From Chloroflexota bacterium (lineage in GTDB: Bacteria > Chloroflexota > Dehalococcoidia > Lucifugimonadales > JAPUKM01): a stretch of DNA of 16,836 bases. Position 1 is the first letter of the stretch. Each line of letters opens with the position of its first letter. The notes below the pieces were generated by a model. That model was given only the letters and a program-made list of their open reading frames with translations, made no database searches and was not told the DNA's origin. The DNA is taken from NCBI GenBank assembly GCA_027295645.1, contig JAPUKM010000094.1, forward strand, positions 1 to 16,836, read 5' to 3'. This document shows, piece after piece, positions 7,522 to 14,281 of the stretch. Made by a program: the position numbers and the translations under genes.

Positions 7522-8076
7522 GTGAACTTCCGAATCACCTTTGTCCTCGCAGTGCTGGCCGTGGTTGTTGGAGGCTACGTGGTCTTCTTTGAGCTCCAGA
7601 AAACGACCGAGAGGGAGACTCAACCACTGTGGTTCTACAATGTCCATGACGACGATATCAGGCGTATCAGCGTTACCCATCAGGACGAGACGCTGGCCTT
7701 CATCAAGGGTACGGGTGAAGAGTTTCAGTGGTTCTTTGATGACGGCACGGATACGGAGGTCGACTTAGACCGCTGGGGCGGAATCCCCCTGCTAGTGACC
7801 GGGCCCAGGTCCCGCCGGGTGCTTGAGGAGCGGATAGATGATCCTATAGCCTACGGCTTGGAGCCGCCCCTAACCGTGATCGAAGTCAGCCTTTTTGATG
7901 GTCGTGAGCTCAGCGTGCGGATAGGCGATAACACGCCCGACAACACTGGAAGCTATGCTCAACTGGCGGGCTTTCCCACGCTCTTCCTCATCGACGTGAG
8001 CTGGGGCGAGGTGCTCAGCCGGCTGGTCACCGAACCGCCGGTGCCCCCACCGCCTCTCGAAGAGGTTGTGGGGTAG
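7522..8076 (+). CDS. DUF4340-domain protein, last gene of the Gld-type ABC operon
   Basis: A 184-residue protein with one N-terminal membrane anchor (ITFVLAVLAVVVGGYVVFF) and an outside domain of alternating beta strands. The pattern DDIRRISVTHQDE, then DPIAYGLEPP and a later FLID-W is that of DUF4340, a domain almost always encoded after GldG-like genes. GTG 7522 was chosen because GGAGG lies 8 bases before it; an earlier GTG at 7501 would overlap the previous gene by 19 bases. The C-terminus is proline-rich (PPVPPPPLEE). It probably works at the outer face with the GldG-like protein. No molecular function is established. Confidence 0.8.
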   Translation: MNFRITFVLAVLAVVVGGYVVFFELQKTTERETQPLWFYNVHDDDIRRISVTHQDETLAFIKGTGEEFQWFFDDGTDTEVDLDRWGGIPLLVTGPRSRRVLEERIDDPIAYGLEPPLTVIEVSLFDGRELSVRIGDNTPDNTGSYAQLAGFPTLFLIDVSWGEVLSRLVTEPPVPPPPLEEVVG

Positions 8077-8139
8077 CAGCCACGCCGCTAACGCCTGAGT
8101 TTCCATCAAAAACTGCGCTGAGAGTCGTATTTCCTAACC

Positions 8140-8169
8140 TTGACCCCCCGCTAGGGCCGGTGGTATATT
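8140..8169 (+). promoter_or_regulatory. Strong sigma-70-type promoter for the IMPDH-family gene
   Basis: TTGACC (8140-8145), an 18-base spacer, then TATATT (8164-8169). Each hexamer matches the consensus at five of six positions. Transcription would begin near 8176, about 20 bases before a GGGAGGG ribosome site. Confidence 0.65.
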
Positions 8170-8193
8170 TTCTGCAACCATTTCATCACCCGC

Positions 8194-8200
8194 GGGAGGG
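8194..8200 (+). promoter_or_regulatory. Strong ribosome binding site that argues for an upstream start
   Basis: GGGAGGG lies 5 bases before an ATC codon (8206) in frame with the IMPDH-family gene and directly against an out-of-frame ATG (8201). It is too far (56 bases) from the first in-frame GTG at 8257 to serve it. Confidence 0.5.
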
Positions 8201-8205
8201 ATGTC

Positions 8206-9348
8206 ATCGCGGTAGCTCAGTTCAAGACGATCCGAAGCGCCTACGGTTTCGAAGACGTGGCGATTGTCCCGGGGGATGTCACCGTCAACCCTGACCAGAC
8301 CACCACGGATCTTGAGATCGGCTCCCACCACCTGGCCATTCCCATCCTGGCTGCCGCCATGGATGCCGTCGTCTCCCCCAGCTTCGCGGTGAAGATGCAT
8401 CAGGCCGGTGGCCTTGGTGTCATGAACCTTGAGGGCCTCCAGACCCGCTATGACGACCCCGAAGAGAGGCTGGCGCTTATCTCCCAGGCCCCCAAAGAGG
8501 AGGCCACCGCGATACTCCAAAAACTCTACTCCGCGCCGATCAGGGATGAGCTCGTCGGCAAGCGGATCCAGGAGATGAAGGGCGCAGGGGCAACCTGCGC
8601 CGTTTCAGTTACGCCCCAGAGCGCCAAGCGCATGGCTCCCGCAGCCGTGGAGGCCGGAGCGGACATCATTGTGGTTCAGTCCACGGTCACCACGGCCCGC
8701 CACATCTCAAAGAGCTATCACGGGCTGGTGTTCTCCGAGCTCCTGGACATGATCAGCGTCCCCGTCATCGTAGGCAACTGCGTCACCTACAGCACGGCCC
8801 TGGAGCTGATGGAGACGGGCATAGACGGAATCCTGGTGGGCGTGGGGCCAGGCGCGGCCTGCACCACCCGTGAGGTGGTGGGCGTGGGCGTACCGCAGGT
8901 CACGGCCACGCTGGACTGCGCCGCCGCCCGCGAGGAGTATTTCAACCGCACCGGGAAGTATGTGGCCGTCATCACGGACGGCGGTATCCGCACCGGCGGG
9001 GACCTGTGCAAGGCCATCGTCGCGGGGGCAGACGGCGTGATGATAGGCACGCCCTTTGCCCAGACCCAGGAGGCCCCAGGCAAGGGGTTCAACTGGGGGA
9101 TGGCGACGCCCCACGCGGCACTGCCCCGTGGCACGCGCATCAACGTGGGCGTGCGGGGCACGCTGGAGCAGGTGCTCTTCGGCCCCACCAGCCTGACCGA
9201 CGGCACGCAGAACCTGGTGGGGGCGCTGAAGGCGTGCATGGGCATGTGCGGCGCCTTCAGCATCCGGGACCTGCATCGGGCCGAGATGATCGTTGCCCCG
9301 GCCATTCAGACCGAGGGCAAGGTCTTCCAGATGGCCGGCAGGCTGTAG
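8206..9348 (+). CDS. guaB3: IMP dehydrogenase-family protein without CBS domains (GuaB3-like)
   Basis: A TIM-barrel enzyme of the IMPDH/GMP reductase family, which oxidises IMP to XMP in GTP synthesis. Visible marks, numbered from GTG 8257: DQTTTDLEIGSHHLAIPILAA, the phosphate loop and catalytic cysteine in GVGPGAACTTREV (C202), DGGIRTGGD (241-248) and the flap region near GFNWGMATPHAALPRG. No CBS pair is inserted, as in actinobacterial and cyanobacterial GuaB3. The barrel is complete at the C-terminus. The start is the puzzle: homologous-looking sequence (FKTIRSAYGFEDVAIVPGDV) extends upstream of GTG 8257, and the promoter and ribosome site point to about 8206, where only ATC is in frame. 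A lost base near 8205 or a rare start are both possible, so the entry uses 8206; GTG 8257 is the first ordinary start. Confidence 0.85.
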   Translation: MAVAQFKTIRSAYGFEDVAIVPGDVTVNPDQTTTDLEIGSHHLAIPILAAAMDAVVSPSFAVKMHQAGGLGVMNLEGLQTRYDDPEERLALISQAPKEEATAILQKLYSAPIRDELVGKRIQEMKGAGATCAVSVTPQSAKRMAPAAVEAGADIIVVQSTVTTARHISKSYHGLVFSELLDMISVPVIVGNCVTYSTALELMETGIDGILVGVGPGAACTTREVVGVGVPQVTATLDCAAAREEYFNRTGKYVAVITDGGIRTGGDLCKAIVAGADGVMIGTPFAQTQEAPGKGFNWGMATPHAALPRGTRINVGVRGTLEQVLFGPTSLTDGTQNLVGALKACMGMCGAFSIRDLHRAEMIVAPAIQTEGKVFQMAGRL

Positions 9349-9362
9349 CCCAGGCCCCTGTC

Positions 9363-9584
9363 CTAGTCCAGCGCCCGGATCACTCCCGTCTCCTGTACCT
9401 CTACCGTGTAGCCCTCCAGGACGTTTGGAATCTGGTCCAGCAGCTCGGGGGCCTTTTTGACCACGAACACCTTGATGCAGGGCTTGCCGTCGCAGAGGCC
9501 CTGAGCAGTCCCCACAACGCCCGGTAGAGCCATGAGGCTAGTGGTGTGCTCCTTGAGCACTGCTTCAATTGGTTTCTCAGGCAC
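9363..9584 (-). CDS. Small protein resembling the N-terminal domain of trypsin-like proteins
   Basis: A 73-residue protein starting at GTG 9584, with GAGGAGGG 3 bases before it. The sequence LPGVVGTAQGLCDGKPCIKVFVVKK followed by VLEGYTVEVQETG has the form of the short N-terminal domain seen before trypsin-like (NAL1-like) peptidases, but no protease domain follows; the reading frame ends in TAG next to the IMPDH-family gene. Two cysteines (C31 and C36) are spaced C-x4-C. It has no signal peptide. It may be a free-standing domain or what is left of a protease gene; a protease C-terminal scrap lies just upstream on the same strand. The gene is convergent with the IMPDH-family gene, with 14 bases between. 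Confidence 0.65.
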   Translation of the reverse strand: MPEKPIEAVLKEHTTSLMALPGVVGTAQGLCDGKPCIKVFVVKKAPELLDQIPNVLEGYTVEVQETGVIRALD

Positions 9585-9595
9585 GAGCCCTCCTC

Positions 9596-9633
9596 AAAAA
9601 GCAAGAGGAGGGCCGATAGGGCCCTCCTCTTGC
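9596..9633 (-). terminator. Intrinsic terminator, 14-bp perfect stem with T-run
   Basis: Read leftward, arms GCAAGAGGAGGGCC and GGCCCTCCTCTTGC enclose a 5-base loop and are followed at once by TTTTT. This ends leftward transcripts coming from the protease remnant (9672-9815) before the 73-residue gene. Its 3' arm can also pair with that gene's ribosome site. Confidence 0.85.
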
Positions 9634-9671
9634 AAGCTATGCCTTGCTGGCTGTGAATATGGCCCCGGCCA

Positions 9672-9815
9672 TTACGCTCCGTCGATGGTCACCCCGAGCG
9701 CAGTCAGTACCACGTTGATCTGATTTGCAATGGCCAGCTTGCCACTGGGATTGCCGGCAAATAGCAGACCAACTGGTGCATTATCGGGAGGGTGAGGCGG
9801 CCTTGGGTCGGTCAC
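9672..9815 (-). pseudogene. C-terminal remnant of a trypsin-like protease
   Basis: A 47-codon leftward frame from GTG 9815 to TAA. The end, APVGLLFAGNPS followed by IANQINVVLTALGV, matches the characteristic C-terminus of trypsin-like (NAL1-type) peptidases, where a G-L-L-F-A-G strand precedes I-A-N-x-I and a closing helix. Nothing of the catalytic domain is present: upstream comes a stop near 9857 and then argF on the other strand. It is followed by a strong terminator, as expected for the true end of a gene. This suggests that the rest was lost by deletion, perhaps when argF's present flank was joined. It is probably not a functional protein. Confidence 0.55.
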
Positions 9816-9872
9816 CTGTAGACAATGTGTGCGAATTTGGAAATCATATGTATACTATCCGCAGGGGAATAT

Positions 9873-10796
9873 ATGAATAAAAGAGACCTATTGTCAATAA
9901 CCGACCTGTCCCCCAAAGAGATCGAAGGCGTCCTTAACAGGGCCGTGGAGCTCAAGGGAGGCGCGGTCAGCAATGCCCTGGCGGGCAAGAGCGTTGCACT
10001 GCTCTTCGAGAAGCCGTCGCTGCGGACCAAGCTCAGCTTTGACCTGGCGGTCCACCAGCTCGGCGGGCACCCGGTCTACTTCGCACCGGAGGAGGTCGGC
10101 CTGGGCAAGCGGGAGCCGGTGGCCGACGTGGCGCGAGTCCTTGAGCGGCAGGTGGACTGTCTCATGGCCCGGACGTTCGCCCATGCGACGGTGGAGGAGC
10201 TGGCGGCCCACGCCTCCGTGCCCGTCGTCAACGCCCTCTCCGACGCCGAGCACCCGTGCCAGGCCCTGGCAGACCTCCTGACCATCCAGGAGCATACAGG
10301 CCGCCTCCAGGGAGCGACCATCGCCTTTATCGGCGATGGCAACAACGTGGCCGTCAGCCTGGCGCTGGGCGCGGCATCGCTGGGGGCCAGCTTCGTCATC
10401 GCCTCTCCGCAGGGCTACGGGCTACCGGCAGCCGTTCTGGCCAAAGCGGAGGCCATGGCGGCCGAGCGCAATGCGACGGTCAAACAGGTGGTGGCCCCGC
10501 AGGAGGCGGTACGGGGCGCCGATGTGGTGTATACCGACGTATGGACGAGCATGGGCCAGGAGAACGAGGCGCAACAACGCCGCCAGGCCTTCCAGGAGTA
10601 CCAGGTGACCCCTGAGCTCATGGCCCTGGCCAAGCCGGGAGCCATCTTCATGCACGACCTGCCCGCCCATCACGGCGAGGAGATCGCCGAGGGGATGCTG
10701 GAGCATCCCCGGTCCGTGGCGTTCGCCCAAGCGGAGAATAAGCTTCACGCGACAAAGGGCCTGCTGGAGCTGCTGCTGGGGCGGACACCCGCGTAG
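9873..10796 (+). CDS. argF: Ornithine carbamoyltransferase
   Basis: A 307-residue enzyme that joins carbamoyl phosphate and ornithine to make citrulline in arginine synthesis. Motifs: the carbamoyl-phosphate site FEKPSLRT (45-52, SLRT in place of STRT, as in many bacterial enzymes), EHPCQ (126-130), GDGNNVA (154-160) and the ornithine loop DVWTSMGQE (222-230). The loop that usually reads HCLPAHRGEE is HDLPAHHGEE (261-270), so the usual ornithine-contacting Cys is D262 and the Arg is a His. The start at ATG 9873 has AGGGGA about 5 bases before and the short leader expected; an earlier frame lacks these. A TATACT at 9851-9856 may be its -10, but no -35 was found. der follows 27 bases later. Alternative carbamoyltransferases are possible but less likely. 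Confidence 0.88.
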   Translation: MNKRDLLSITDLSPKEIEGVLNRAVELKGGAVSNALAGKSVALLFEKPSLRTKLSFDLAVHQLGGHPVYFAPEEVGLGKREPVADVARVLERQVDCLMARTFAHATVEELAAHASVPVVNALSDAEHPCQALADLLTIQEHTGRLQGATIAFIGDGNNVAVSLALGAASLGASFVIASPQGYGLPAAVLAKAEAMAAERNATVKQVVAPQEAVRGADVVYTDVWTSMGQENEAQQRRQAFQEYQVTPELMALAKPGAIFMHDLPAHHGEEIAEGMLEHPRSVAFAQAENKLHATKGLLELLLGRTPA

Positions 10797-10823
10797 CGCG
10801 GTCGCGTCACCGGGACATAAGCA

Positions 10824-12158
10824 ATGAGCAAGCCGCTGGTAGCCATAGTGGGACGGCCCAATGTCGGCAAATCGAGCCTGTTCAACCGTCTGGTGAAAAG
10901 CCCGATGGCCGTGGTGGCGGAGACCGCCGGCACCACGCGCGACCGCGTCTCCACTGAGGTCATCTACAATGACCGTCCCCTGATCCTGGTGGACACGGGC
11001 GGCCTTGAGCCGCTGCCTGAGTCGGCCATTGAGGAGCAGGTCCAGGTCCAGGTGGAGATCGCCATACAGGATGCGGACGCCATCATCCTTCTTATGGACG
11101 TACTGGATGGATGCACGCCCATAGACGATCAGATAGCGGAGCGGCTGCGGCGCACGGAGAAGCCGGTGGTGCTGGCCGCAAACAAGTCCGACAACGAACG
11201 CAGGGCGCACGGAATCGCGGACTTCTTCCGGCTTGGACTGGGCGAAGCGATCCCCATCAGCGCGTACCACGACGTTGGCATCAGCTCCCTGATGGATGCG
11301 CTCTTCGCGGCCCTCCCGGAGCAGGTGGGGCCGGTGGAGGAGGACGCGGACATCCCGGCCCTGGCCATCGTCGGCCGCACCAATGTGGGCAAGTCCGCAC
11401 TCCTCAACGCTATCCTGGGCGAGGAGCGGGCCATCGTCAGCGATATACCCGGCACCACCAGAGATGCGCTGGACACCTCCCTGCTCTACCGTGACCAGCG
11501 ACTGCTGCTCATCGACACCGCAGGCATTCGTCGCCGGGGCAAAATCGTCCCCGGAATCGAGCGGTACAGCGCGCTTCGCGCCATCCGGGCCATCTACCGT
11601 GCGCAGGTGGCGTTCCTGGTGCTGGACGCCACGGAACTGGTGACCGCCCAGGACACGCACATCGCCGGAGAGGTGGCCGATGCCTACAAGGGGGCGGTCG
11701 TCCTGGTGAACAAGTGGGACCTGGCGTCGGAGCTGGGCCTCGACCAGGCCAGCTATATGGAGCACATTCGCAGCCGCCTCAAGTTCATGCCCTACGCCCC
11801 CATCCGGTTCGTATCCGCTCTACGCAAGCAGGGGATCGGCGAGGCGCTGGACGCGGCGCTCATGGTGTTTGAGGAGCGGGGCAAGTGGATCCCGCAGAAT
11901 CGGCTTCAATCCATGGTGATGACATCGCTGTCGGAGCATCAGCCGCCGGGCAAGGGTAGACGCCATCTCACGGTGCGCAAGGTGGTCCAGCAGGGCGTCA
12001 ACCCACCCACCTTCACCTTTTACGTCAACGACCCGGAACTGGTCCACTTCTCCTACCGTCGCTATCTGGAGAACCGCCTGCGCGATGGTCTGGGCTATCG
12101 GTGGAGCCACCTGAAGCTCCAGTTCAAGGGCCGCGGGAAGCACCAGCGAGCCAAGTGA
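10824..12158 (+). CDS. der: Ribosome assembly GTPase Der (EngA)
   Basis: A 444-residue protein with two tandem GTP-binding domains and a C-terminal KH-like domain, needed for 50S subunit assembly. First G domain: G1 GRPNVGKSS (10-18), G2 GTTRDR (36-41), G3 DTGG (57-60), G4 NKSD (120-123). Second: G1 GRTNVGKSA (184-192), G2 GTTRDA, G3 DTAG (231-234), G4 NKWD (296-299). The remaining 95 or so residues match the KH-like domain, ending in a lysine-rich tail. It is full length for the family. It lies 27 bases after argF, so the two may be cotranscribed. It converges on the HMG-CoA lyase-like gene with only 4 bases between stops. Confidence 0.96.
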   Translation: MSKPLVAIVGRPNVGKSSLFNRLVKSPMAVVAETAGTTRDRVSTEVIYNDRPLILVDTGGLEPLPESAIEEQVQVQVEIAIQDADAIILLMDVLDGCTPIDDQIAERLRRTEKPVVLAANKSDNERRAHGIADFFRLGLGEAIPISAYHDVGISSLMDALFAALPEQVGPVEEDADIPALAIVGRTNVGKSALLNAILGEERAIVSDIPGTTRDALDTSLLYRDQRLLLIDTAGIRRRGKIVPGIERYSALRAIRAIYRAQVAFLVLDATELVTAQDTHIAGEVADAYKGAVVLVNKWDLASELGLDQASYMEHIRSRLKFMPYAPIRFVSALRKQGIGEALDAALMVFEERGKWIPQNRLQSMVMTSLSEHQPPGKGRRHLTVRKVVQQGVNPPTFTFYVNDPELVHFSYRRYLENRLRDGLGYRWSHLKLQFKGRGKHQRAK

Positions 12159-12162
12159 GTCT

Positions 12163-13353
12163 CTAGCCTGACGGCTTTGGGAAGAACTCCTCCTCCCACG
12201 GCCAGTCGCCGTCCACATCATAGGGCGGAAGCCCCCGCTCCACCCGGTCACGGTAGACGCTTGTTATCGGCTCTTGCCACGGGTAGAGGCCGTCCTGGTA
12301 GGCCGCGGGGCCCAGTTTGAAGTGCTTCGCCTGCTCAGGAGTCTCGACGAAGGGAGCGTTCATATCGTACAGCCTGTCGAGGGTTGTGGGCCGCGGCCCA
12401 GCCTTTGACACGTGGCCGTACAGCTGCCGGCCAAGCACCTTTTCGAGCATCCAGACGCAGTCGATGAGCCGGTCAAGGTCAACGCCGGTATCGATGCCCA
12501 TGCCCTCCATCATGTGAATGGCATCCTCCGTGGGGGCCATGCCGGTGACGCGGCCGTTGCCGCAGTAGGGGCAGCCGCCGAATCCACCGATGGTGCCGTC
12601 CAGATTCAGCTCGTCCTCTGGGCCGAGGGTTGTGATGGCGGCGTACATGGAGGCGATGGCCATACCCCTTGCGTTGTGGAGGTGTGCCGAGAAGTGGGTG
12701 ATCTCCGGCCACCTCTCTTTGATCCGGTAGAAGATCGCCTCCACCTTGGCGGGATGACACCAGCTCATGGGATCGCCAACGGTGGCCGCCGTGACCTGGA
12801 TGCCGGCATCGTCCCACAGATCGTGCTGCTTCTCCAGCATCTTCATATACATATCAACGGAGAAATCGCCAAGGAAGTTGGAGCCGAAGCTGGCGTTGGC
12901 TCCAATACCGGCCTCCTTCACGTCGAGCTCCTGGGCAGTGGCGATGATCTTCGGCCACCGCTCCATCTCCTGCATCTGAGACCGGTTGGTGTTCCGACGC
13001 GTGAACACGTCACACATGTGGACGGGCAGTCCGGGCCGGGCCGCCACCCGTTCCACGGTTAGAGGTGGCGAGTAGGCGCTGGCCCGTTCGACTCCCTGCT
13101 CGTTCAAAGCGAGCGCGGTGTAGGTAACACCCTCCGTGGGCTTGAACCTTTCCATCAGCTCATCGATACGCGCCATCTGGGGCGTGTACCGTGAGCTCAC
13201 GAAGGAGCCAACAACGATGTGCTTGAGCCCCGCCTCTCCCAGCGCATCCAGCAGGGCAACCTTGTCATCTATGGGGATGCTGGCGTCTTCAATCTGCATC
13301 CCCTCCCGCATACCCTCCTCTTTATAGCGGACGGTCGGATATCTCCCCACCAT
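12163..13353 (-). CDS. HMG-CoA lyase-like (DRE-TIM) enzyme, 396 residues
   Basis: A TIM-barrel lyase or synthase of the HMGL-like superfamily (HMG-CoA lyase, isopropylmalate and citramalate synthases). Near the N-terminus REGMQIED (16-23) takes the place of the usual D-R/G-x-x-Q catalytic strand. HLHNARG (224-230) holds the paired histidines that bind the metal. GGFGGCPYCGNG (256-267) carries the cysteine loop of HMG-CoA lyase (C261), followed by APTEDAIHMMEGMG. These favour a lyase acting on a CoA-thioester, but the protein is longer than typical bacterial HMG-CoA lyase (about 300 residues), with an extra C-terminal 75 or so residues rich in aromatic and acidic side chains. Start ATG 13353 has AGGAGG 7 bases before it. 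It sits alone between the convergent der gene and the acetyltransferase gene. The substrate is not resolved. Confidence 0.78.
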   Translation of the reverse strand: MVGRYPTVRYKEEGMREGMQIEDASIPIDDKVALLDALGEAGLKHIVVGSFVSSRYTPQMARIDELMERFKPTEGVTYTALALNEQGVERASAYSPPLTVERVAARPGLPVHMCDVFTRRNTNRSQMQEMERWPKIIATAQELDVKEAGIGANASFGSNFLGDFSVDMYMKMLEKQHDLWDDAGIQVTAATVGDPMSWCHPAKVEAIFYRIKERWPEITHFSAHLHNARGMAIASMYAAITTLGPEDELNLDGTIGGFGGCPYCGNGRVTGMAPTEDAIHMMEGMGIDTGVDLDRLIDCVWMLEKVLGRQLYGHVSKAGPRPTTLDRLYDMNAPFVETPEQAKHFKLGPAAYQDGLYPWQEPITSVYRDRVERGLPPYDVDGDWPWEEEFFPKPSG

Positions 13354-13407
13354 AGAGGTCCTCCTACTGACGGGCCCAGGGATGCCAGGTCCAATATCGA
13401 ATCCGTA

Positions 13408-14079
13408 TCAGGCAAGTGTCCAGACAGCCTCTCCACGGCGCTCACGAAAGGCGTCCAGGAGGCTGGAGTAGAGGACCTGGTACCCGGGAGACATGATGGG
13501 GTCGGTGCTCATGATCACGGCGTCCTCTTTGTTGTCCATGTAGTAGCTCTTACGGAGGCCGACCTTGCGGTAGCCATACTTCTCGTAGAGGGCGTGGGCA
13601 CCGACATTGGAGACCCTGGCCTCCAGGGTCATGAGCCGGGCCTTCCTGGCCATCGACAGCTCCACGGCGGCCAGCATCAACAGGTCGCCAAGCCCCATCC
13701 GCCGGTACTCCTCATGCACGGCGATGGAGGTGATGTGGGCCTCGTCGGTCATGAACCAGATGCCCACGTATCCCACGATCAGGTCCGTCGCGGGACGGGA
13801 TTTCCTGGGTGCCGACCCAAAAAGACGTCGCAGACCTGTCAGGATACGGCTCAACAGCGCCGGTGGCATGGCTGTCGTCCTCTCGATAACGGCATCGCCG
13901 GGGGTATCGCCGAGCAGCGGAACGCAGGCCACCAGATACCGTGCCAGCCGATTTGACAGCTCACGCTTGAAGGGAGTGGAGGGCCAGCTGGTCGGAAAGC
14001 TCTCACGCTCTATCTCTGCAACCTGAGGGATATCCTCTGTGCGCATGGGGCGGATGCTGTATTCCATAGCAGATGACAC
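13408..14079 (-). CDS. rimI: RimI-like GNAT acetyltransferase with an inserted segment
   Basis: A 223-residue GNAT-fold protein, most like RimI, which acetylates the N-terminal alanine of ribosomal protein S18. The opening MEYSIRPMRTEDIPQVAEIERESFPTSW strand and helix, then HITSIAVHEEYRRMGLGDLL (CoA loop RRMGLG, 126-131), TLEARVSN (152-159), YEKYGYRK (165-172) and NKEDAVIM (183-190) are all RimI marks. An extra stretch of about 45 residues (54-99), rich in Arg and Pro, interrupts the usual short loop before the central strand, and about 30 residues extend past the end of RimI. GTG 14079 and ATG 14067 are both possible starts; neither has a strong ribosome site. It does not sit next to tsaB or tsaD, its common partners. 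Confidence 0.8.
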   Translation of the reverse strand: MSSAMEYSIRPMRTEDIPQVAEIERESFPTSWPSTPFKRELSNRLARYLVACVPLLGDTPGDAVIERTTAMPPALLSRILTGLRRLFGSAPRKSRPATDLIVGYVGIWFMTDEAHITSIAVHEEYRRMGLGDLLMLAAVELSMARKARLMTLEARVSNVGAHALYEKYGYRKVGLRKSYYMDNKEDAVIMSTDPIMSPGYQVLYSSLLDAFRERRGEAVWTLA

Positions 14080-14102
14080 GCAGTCTGAGAGAGGTGTACG
14101 TC

Positions 14103-14131
14103 AGTCTACCACACCACGCCACGGTGTTGAA
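14103..14131 (-). promoter_or_regulatory. Candidate promoter for the rimI-like gene
   Basis: Read leftward: TTCAAC (14126-14131), a 17-base spacer, then TAGACT (14103-14108). The -35 matches consensus at only three of six positions. Placement about 24 bases before GTG 14079 is plausible. Confidence 0.35.
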
Positions 14132-14220
14132 CAGAAGGCCGGTATCGTCACGCTTCGTCTCCCTGATGCTATAGCCGTCTGGCGTCTCTCCTTTGGCTGA
14201 GTGTGTCCCACCTCACAATG

Positions 14221-14248
14221 TTGACACAGTCGCCATCCTCAGTAGACT
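14221..14248 (+). promoter_or_regulatory. Promoter for the RAM-domain gene
   Basis: Perfect TTGACA (14221-14226), a 16-base spacer and TAGACT (14243-14248). An AGGGGG ribosome site near 14271 precedes the ATG at 14282. The promoter lies divergent from the rimI-like gene. Confidence 0.6.
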
Positions 14249-14258
14249 AACGCTGAGG
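14237..14258. promoter_or_regulatory. Dyad overlapping the -10 of the RAM-domain gene
   Basis: CCTCAG and CTGAGG (6 bp, perfect) flank 10 bases that contain the -10 hexamer. A protein bound here would block the promoter. Short arms make chance possible. Confidence 0.35.
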
Positions 14259-14281
14259 GATGCCAATCTAAGGGGGAAAAC

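Noticed and set aside
8209..8232. GCGGTAGCTCAGTTC resembles the start of a tRNA D-arm
   Set aside because: No acceptor stem partner, anticodon arm or T-loop follows, and the frame codes for the N-terminus of the IMPDH-family protein.
9843..9856. TATACT as the -10 of an argF promoter
   Set aside because: No -35 at 16-18 bases is acceptable; noted in the argF entry only as a possibility.
10422..11765. A 447-codon leftward open frame across argF and der
   Set aside because: It lies wholly antisense to two clear genes and its protein has no recognised motif; a GC-rich genome makes such long shadows common.
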